Source: Roseitalea sp.
Lineage (GTDB): Bacteria; Pseudomonadota; Alphaproteobacteria; Rhizobiales; Rhizobiaceae
Assembly: GCA_017642895.1 (NCBI GenBank)
Contig: JAEPON010000005.1
Span: 62,001-126,000, forward strand
DNA length: 64,000 nucleotides
Reading direction: 5' to 3'
The notes beneath the pieces are model-generated. The model was not told where the DNA came from. It saw nothing but the letters and a program-made list of their open reading frames with translations, and did not search any database. The translations under genes and the position numbers were made by a program. The first letter of the stretch is position 1; every line of letters starts with the position of its first letter. Shown here piece by piece: positions 59,054 through 64,000 of the stretch.

Positions 59054-62000
59054 TTGTCGCTTTTTGCCGAAGACGATGAGCTGACCATCGATCTGCGCCT
59101 TTCGCGGCGCCGGATGAACGGCCTTGAAAAGGCGGTCGGGCCGATGCTGGAAGTGATCCCGGTCCGGTTCCAGGCGATCGCCGGCGCGACACCGGCGGAC
59201 CTTTTGGCCCGCAATCACGTGGCGCAGGGCGATGCGCTGGCTCCCTTCTTCGATCGCAAGCGTTTCGATGGCGAACCGGACAGGCTTCCGGTCGGTTTCA
59301 CCGTGGCGCGGCCGATTTCCGTGACGCCGCCGGCGGGCGTTGCGGTTCACGATCTGCATGTCGCCGATCATACCGAGCGGTTCGACCTGGACATGCGGAT
59401 CACGCCGCTCGACGATCGAACCGATGTCACCTTGTTGTCCACGACCGTCCCCGAGCAAGAACTTGAACTGCTTGCGGAAGCGGTTGTGCAATTGGTCGGC
59501 AAGCTTCGCACGTCGCCGGATGCACCCTATCGTCGATCCGACCTGATCGGGCCGCGTCACCGCGAACGTTTGCTGGACCTGTCCGGCGTCGGCGCAACCA
59601 ACAAGGCCGAGCATGCCACGCTGGTCGAGGCGTTCGACGCGGCCGTCAATGCGTTCGGTGATGCGTCCGCCGTGGCATCGGGCGCAACGGTTCTGACATT
59701 TTCCCAGTTGAAGCAGCGGAGCGGCGTGCTGGCGGCCGAGCTTGTGCACCAAGGGATCGGGATGGGCGACCGGGTCGGTGTGGTCAACACGCGCGATTGC
59801 GAAACCATCGTCGCGCTTTGGGCGGTGTGGCGCGCGGGCGGTGTGGTCGTTGCGCTTGAACCCGATTATCCCCAGGCCCGCCTCGACATGATGCTTGCCG
59901 ACGCCGGTCTATGTGCGGTCGCCGCCGCCGGCCATGCCGCCGACATGGCCAAGCGCCTGTTCGCCGGCCTGCCGGTGATCGCCACGGACGCCCGTTCGTC
60001 TGGCAGCGACCCGGCGGTCCCGGATCGCCGGTTGCCGACCGCCCGATCGGGCGCTTACATCATCTACACGTCGGGCTCGACCGGACGGCCCAAGGGCGTG
60101 TTGGTTTCGCACGGCAATTGCTGTCATCTGGCGCAAGCGCTCGACCGGTCGGTCTATGGCGGATCGGACGCGGCCATGCGCATCTCGATCAATGCGTCGC
60201 TTTGCTTCGACTCGTCCATGAAACAGGTTCTGGCGATGCTGCACGGCCATTGCGTGTGTCCGGTCCCGGCCGATGCGCGCGGCGACGTGGAGGCGCTGAC
60301 CGCTTTCGTGCGAACCAACGACATCGATGTGTTCGACTGCACGCCTTCGCTGCTGCGGCTCCTGCTCGACGCCGGTTTCAAGGAGGGATCGCACCGGCCG
60401 CGCCGGCTTCTGGTGGGCGGGGAAGCGATCGACAGCGCGCTGTGGGCCCGATTGCAGGCTCTGCCCGGCGTTCGCAGCTTCAACATGTACGGGCCGACCG
60501 AGGCCACCGTGAACGCGACCTTTGCGGCAATCAGCGGACCCGAGCCAGCGATCGGCCAGCCCATGCCGGGCAGTTCCGTGCATATCCTCGATGAGGACCT
60601 GAACCTGCTGCCATTGGGGCAAACAGGCGAGGTGTTCATCGGCGGCGATGGCGTTGCCCAGGCCTATTGGGGTGCGGCGGCGGAAACGGCCCGGCGTTTT
60701 CTCCCCGACCCGTTCTCTGAAGCGCCCGGAGCGCGGATGTACCGCACGGGCGACTTTGCCCGGCTCCGCGCGGATGGCCAACTCGTCTTCGCCGGCCGCC
60801 ATGACCGTCAAGTCAAGGTTCGGGGACATCGTGTCGAGGTGGCCGAGGTCGAGGCGACCTTGCGTGCCCACCCCCAGGTTGCCCATGCGGCCGTGACCGT
60901 GCGCCGAGACGAATTCGGCACGCGGCTGTTTGCCCATGCCGAACCGGTATCGGGAAACGGCCTCCAGTTTTTTGCCGGTCAAACCCTTTGCGAGTTCAAT
61001 CGCTACGAGACCAAATATCTCTATGACGAGATCTTTCGGGATCGCACCTATATCCGCGCCGGGATCGGCCTGCCCGACGGGGCCGTGGTGTTCGATGTGG
61101 GCGCCAACATCGGAATGTTCTCGGCCTTCGTCGCGCTGGAATGCCGCCGTCCGACGATCTACGCGTTCGAGCCATTGCCGCCGCTTTTTGAATGCCTTGA
61201 GGCAAACGCGGCGGTGATCGATGCCGAGGTGCACCTGTTCAATTGCGGCCTTTCGGACCGCAAGCGGCAGGAGGTCTTTCTGCTCTATGGCGGCTATTCG
61301 GTCATGTCGGGCCAGAAGGAGTACCAGGATCCCTCGTCCGAAATCGAGGTCATCAAGCGTTATCTGACCAATCAGCGCGGCGACGGAGACGATGATGCGG
61401 CGTTGTTGCTCGGCCACGCCGACGAGCTTCTGACCCAGCGTTTTGAATCAAGCGAGCACGCCTGCGCACTGGTACCGCTGTCCGACATCATCGAGGCGCG
61501 GCAGGTCGCATCGATCGATCTGCTGAAGATCGACGTGCAGCGCGCCGAGCTCGATGTTCTCAAGGGCGTCAGGGACACGCATTGGCCGCTGATCAAGCAA
61601 ATCGCCATGGAAGTGCATGACGGAGCAGGAACCCCGACCGAAGGGCGGCTTGATGAAACGATCGCGTTTCTCGAAAGCCGCGGGTTTCTGGTCACGACGC
61701 AACAGGACGACCTGTTGCGGAACACCGATCGGTACAATCTGTTCGCGCACCAACGCGGCGTCGCCGCCATGACATCGACCGGCCGCGCAAAGGCGCCGAC
61801 CACCGCATGGGACGGCGCGCTGACAGCAGACGACTTGTCCGCCTACCTCGCCGAAACCCTGCCGGACCACATGGTTCCGGCCGCGCTGGAAGTTCTGCCT
61901 GAAATCCCGCTGAACGCCAATGGCAAGACCGACTATCGGGCGCTGGCGGAACGCCCCGTGATCGGCGGCCGCAAGGCCGAACCTGCCGGAAAGGCCGCAA

Positions 62001-63859
62001 CCGGCGCCATCGGCCGCTCGGAGGCGGTGTTGGTCGATATCTGGCAAACCATACTGGGTGTCGACAAGGTCGGTGTCGACGACAATTTCTTCGACCTGGG
62101 CGGCGACTCGATACGCAGCATTCGGGCGCAGGCCGAAGCCGGAAAACACGGTATCAGCTTCACGCTGCGCGATTTGTTTGCGCATCAAACGATCCGCGCG
62201 CTGGTTGAGAACTGCGTTTCCGGCACGGAAGACCAAATGCCGAACACGGGGCCGTGCGCGCCCGAGCGGGCGCTGGACGAACCAGTGCCCGACGGTATTG
62301 ATGCGATCTACCCCATGTCGCGGCTGCAAACCGGCATGGTCTATCACACCGAACTGACCGGCCAACCGGGCACCTATCACAATGCCGTCGTCTACCGCCT
62401 GCGTGCGCCGCTGGACGGCGAGGCCCTGCAACAGGCCGTGTACGACCTGTGCCTTGCCCATCCCATCCTGCGGACCGCCTATGATTTTGTGGACGGGGCC
62501 GAGCCGTTGCAGATCGTGCATTCCGAGCCGCACTTGCGGGTGGAGTTTGCCGATCCGCCGAACCGGACCAGCGAAGCGGTGGCGCGATGGCTGATCGATC
62601 AGGAACTTGCGCGGCCTTTCGATTGGCAGGACGCCCTGATGTTGCGGCTGGTGGCCGTGGCCGAGGATGAGGGATCGTTTCTTCTGATGGTCGGCGAGCA
62701 TCATTCCGTTCTCGATGGCATGAGCATGCATTTGATGTTGGAGGAACTGTCGGTTCGCTACGATGCGGCGCGGCGCGGGCTGGCGGCCCAATTGCCGGCC
62801 GCGCCGGCGATTTCGCCCCAGGCAGCCATTGCCGCCGAACGCAGCGCCGAGGCGGACAGCGAGACGGTCGCGTTCTGGAAGATGCAACTGGCGGCCGCCC
62901 GCCCGACACTTCTGGTCGATACGAGCATCCATGATCGGGCGCCGCCGGACAGGGTCGCGCGTCATGAGGTGGACCTGCCCGCAGACATCAGTGCCCGCGT
63001 TCAGAAAATGGTTTCGGGTCACGATTTTTCCGCGCGGCACTATTTCATGGCCGTGCATGGCGCCGCGCTGTCGGCGGCGACCGGCCAACGGCATGTCACG
63101 ACGGGCCTTGTTTGCAATGTGCGCCCCGAACAGGAGGATGGTGACCGCATTCTCGGCTTGTTTCTGAACACCGTGCCGTTTGCCATGGATTGCTCGGGCA
63201 GCCTTCCCGAACGCGCGCAGGCTTGCTTTGAGGCGGAAATGGCCCTTTTGCCGCATCGTTTCATGCCGCTTGCTTCAATGGTGCGCGACAGCAGCGAGAT
63301 ACCGTTCAACACATTTTTCAATTTCACCCATTTTGCGGCAGGTCCGACGGGCGACGCCGCGCGTTTCGAGCGGTTCATGGACATCCCGGTGGACATCGAT
63401 TTCGGCCTCGCCACCGATTTCGAACTCAATGACGACGGGCTACGCCTCTATTTTCAGTACGATCCGGGCCGCTTCTCCGCAGAGAGTATTGCTGCGCTGG
63501 GCCGCCTTTATGGCGCACTTCTTGATGGAGATGGCGAGGTTGCCGGTTTGCCCGCCATTGCCGGACTTGCGCTGGAAACCATAGGCGGTGCGCCGGGCGC
63601 CGTGGAGCGAACCGGCGATATCGAAAGCCGCGTCACGGAAATCTGGGCCGATACGCTGGGTCTGAACAGCGTGGGGCCACACGTCTCCTTTTCGGATCTG
63701 GGCGGCAATTCGATGCTCACGGTGCGGCTGTTGGAACGAATGCGCACCGCCTTTGGCCCGCAATTGAAGCTCGGCGCGCTGATGGCAAACCCCACCATTC
63801 GCGGCCAAGCGCTGCTGCTTGGCAGCCTGGGAGCGGGAACGCAGGAGGCGGCACAATGA
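59054..63859 (+). CDS. NRPS with FkbM-type methyltransferase inside the A domain: (C)-A-MT-A-T-C-T
   Basis: 1601 residues from a TTG at 59054; the reading frame is open from 58955 and continues the gene starting at 58394. Order: C-lobe of the degenerate C domain; A domain with A3 IIYTSGSTGRPKGV and A8 RHDRQVKVRGHRVEVAEVE; FkbM-type methyltransferase (VVFDVGANIGMFSAF, YAFEPLPPLFECLEANA, LLKIDVQRAELDVLKG; about 60960-61760); A9-A10 (LPDHMVPAALE, ANGKTDYRAL); T (FFDLGGDSIRS); C with intact HHSVLDG (62699-62719); terminal T (FSDLGGNSMLTV). Specificity code by eye D-S-K-C-L-G-M-V-N-K, not recognised. Confidence 0.85.
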   Translation: MSLFAEDDELTIDLRLSRRRMNGLEKAVGPMLEVIPVRFQAIAGATPADLLARNHVAQGDALAPFFDRKRFDGEPDRLPVGFTVARPISVTPPAGVAVHDLHVADHTERFDLDMRITPLDDRTDVTLLSTTVPEQELELLAEAVVQLVGKLRTSPDAPYRRSDLIGPRHRERLLDLSGVGATNKAEHATLVEAFDAAVNAFGDASAVASGATVLTFSQLKQRSGVLAAELVHQGIGMGDRVGVVNTRDCETIVALWAVWRAGGVVVALEPDYPQARLDMMLADAGLCAVAAAGHAADMAKRLFAGLPVIATDARSSGSDPAVPDRRLPTARSGAYIIYTSGSTGRPKGVLVSHGNCCHLAQALDRSVYGGSDAAMRISINASLCFDSSMKQVLAMLHGHCVCPVPADARGDVEALTAFVRTNDIDVFDCTPSLLRLLLDAGFKEGSHRPRRLLVGGEAIDSALWARLQALPGVRSFNMYGPTEATVNATFAAISGPEPAIGQPMPGSSVHILDEDLNLLPLGQTGEVFIGGDGVAQAYWGAAAETARRFLPDPFSEAPGARMYRTGDFARLRADGQLVFAGRHDRQVKVRGHRVEVAEVEATLRAHPQVAHAAVTVRRDEFGTRLFAHAEPVSGNGLQFFAGQTLCEFNRYETKYLYDEIFRDRTYIRAGIGLPDGAVVFDVGANIGMFSAFVALECRRPTIYAFEPLPPLFECLEANAAVIDAEVHLFNCGLSDRKRQEVFLLYGGYSVMSGQKEYQDPSSEIEVIKRYLTNQRGDGDDDAALLLGHADELLTQRFESSEHACALVPLSDIIEARQVASIDLLKIDVQRAELDVLKGVRDTHWPLIKQIAMEVHDGAGTPTEGRLDETIAFLESRGFLVTTQQDDLLRNTDRYNLFAHQRGVAAMTSTGRAKAPTTAWDGALTADDLSAYLAETLPDHMVPAALEVLPEIPLNANGKTDYRALAERPVIGGRKAEPAGKAATGAIGRSEAVLVDIWQTILGVDKVGVDDNFFDLGGDSIRSIRAQAEAGKHGISFTLRDLFAHQTIRALVENCVSGTEDQMPNTGPCAPERALDEPVPDGIDAIYPMSRLQTGMVYHTELTGQPGTYHNAVVYRLRAPLDGEALQQAVYDLCLAHPILRTAYDFVDGAEPLQIVHSEPHLRVEFADPPNRTSEAVARWLIDQELARPFDWQDALMLRLVAVAEDEGSFLLMVGEHHSVLDGMSMHLMLEELSVRYDAARRGLAAQLPAAPAISPQAAIAAERSAEADSETVAFWKMQLAAARPTLLVDTSIHDRAPPDRVARHEVDLPADISARVQKMVSGHDFSARHYFMAVHGAALSAATGQRHVTTGLVCNVRPEQEDGDRILGLFLNTVPFAMDCSGSLPERAQACFEAEMALLPHRFMPLASMVRDSSEIPFNTFFNFTHFAAGPTGDAARFERFMDIPVDIDFGLATDFELNDDGLRLYFQYDPGRFSAESIAALGRLYGALLDGDGEVAGLPAIAGLALETIGGAPGAVERTGDIESRVTEIWADTLGLNSVGPHVSFSDLGGNSMLTVRLLERMRTAFGPQLKLGALMANPTIRGQALLLGSLGAGTQEAAQ

Positions 63860-64000
63860 CGGCGTGGGTCCACAAGCCGAAACCGAATTCTGTGGCGCGG
63901 AGCCGGTTGTTCTGCATCCCCTTTGCCGGGGGTTCGGCGTCGGTCTTTCAGAATTGGCCGGAGGGATTGCCCGGCCAGATCGAGGTTTGCGCGCTGCAAA
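63856..64000 (+). CDS. Type II thioesterase (partial, runs off the window)
   Basis: First 48 codons only. LFCIPFAGGSASVFQNWPEGLPGQIEVCALQ matches the N-terminus of alpha/beta-hydrolase type II thioesterases (GrsT/SrfAD), which clear misacylated carrier domains. ATG overlaps the NRPS stop (ATGA), so it is co-translated. The catalytic GxSxG lies beyond the window. Confidence 0.85.
   Translation, partial: MTAWVHKPKPNSVARSRLFCIPFAGGSASVFQNWPEGLPGQIEVCALQ

Noticed and set aside
61448..63256. 602-residue minus-strand frame opposite the second NRPS
   Set aside because: Lies across the methyltransferase, T and C domains, whose motifs are read on the plus strand; antisense sequence is low-complexity.

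Overview
The window is GC-rich, densely coded DNA from an alphaproteobacterium. I infer this from the conjugation module typical of Alphaproteobacteria (DUF736, DUF932, DUF2285, DUF2840, DUF3363 and DUF2274 proteins with an RP4-type trb cluster). No marker fixes the genus. Positions 1 to about 50.8 kb read as the body of an integrative and conjugative element (ICE) of the ICEMlSymR7A/Tn4371-like kind, whose left end and integrase lie outside the window. From about 51.6 kb to the end is a nonribosomal peptide synthetase (NRPS) locus that runs off the right edge.

Left cargo (0.2-7.0 kb): a Gabija-type pair (OLD-like ATPase/Toprim nuclease plus UvrD-like helicase). It is followed by a separately promoted four-gene operon that I do not recognise as a named system: STAS-like/winged-helix protein, small protein, Cys-rich protein and GHKL ATPase. 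A perfect 20-bp palindrome sits on its promoter.

ICE maintenance and regulation (7.5-20.1 kb): DUF932, ParB-like, Toprim and DUF2493 genes, a membrane protein, a Schlafen-type AlbA_2 gene and DUF736. Next comes a block matching the QseC-QseM-FseA-RdfS excision switch of ICEMlSymR7A, including a DUF6499/DUF2285 gene split by a +1 frame change at UUU-CCC-C. A HEPN protein plus class III cyclase-like pair, a candidate signalling or defence unit, is lodged between fseA and rdfS.

Transfer genes (20.1-26.3 and 37.7-47.3 kb): DUF2840, TraF peptidase, transglycosylase, relaxase, TraG and a CopG-like protein, then trbBCDEJ-K-LFGI and DUF2274. Between the copG-like gene and trbB lies 11 kb of cargo. 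It holds stress-type enzymes and four ArsR-AHSA1 cassettes, each with its own palindrome, plus a WYL regulator with a 13-bp-arm operator. More cargo (LysR, TetR, DUF899, VOC, SnoaL-like) follows the trb genes.

Junction (50.7-51.2 kb): a 3' tRNA-type fragment with encoded CCA, an intact tRNA-Arg(CCG), a 45-bp partial copy of that tRNA, and paired 8-bp repeats on either side of the tRNA. I read this as attachment-site material.

NRPS locus (51.6-64.0 kb): phosphopantetheinyl transferase, a small unknown protein, an A-T-C NRPS, a tandem double TauD/SyrP-like dioxygenase, and a second NRPS. The second NRPS has a degenerate first C domain (PPxxxDA in place of HHxxxDG), an in-frame amber codon, and an A domain interrupted by an FkbM-type methyltransferase. 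The start of a type II thioesterase gene closes the window.
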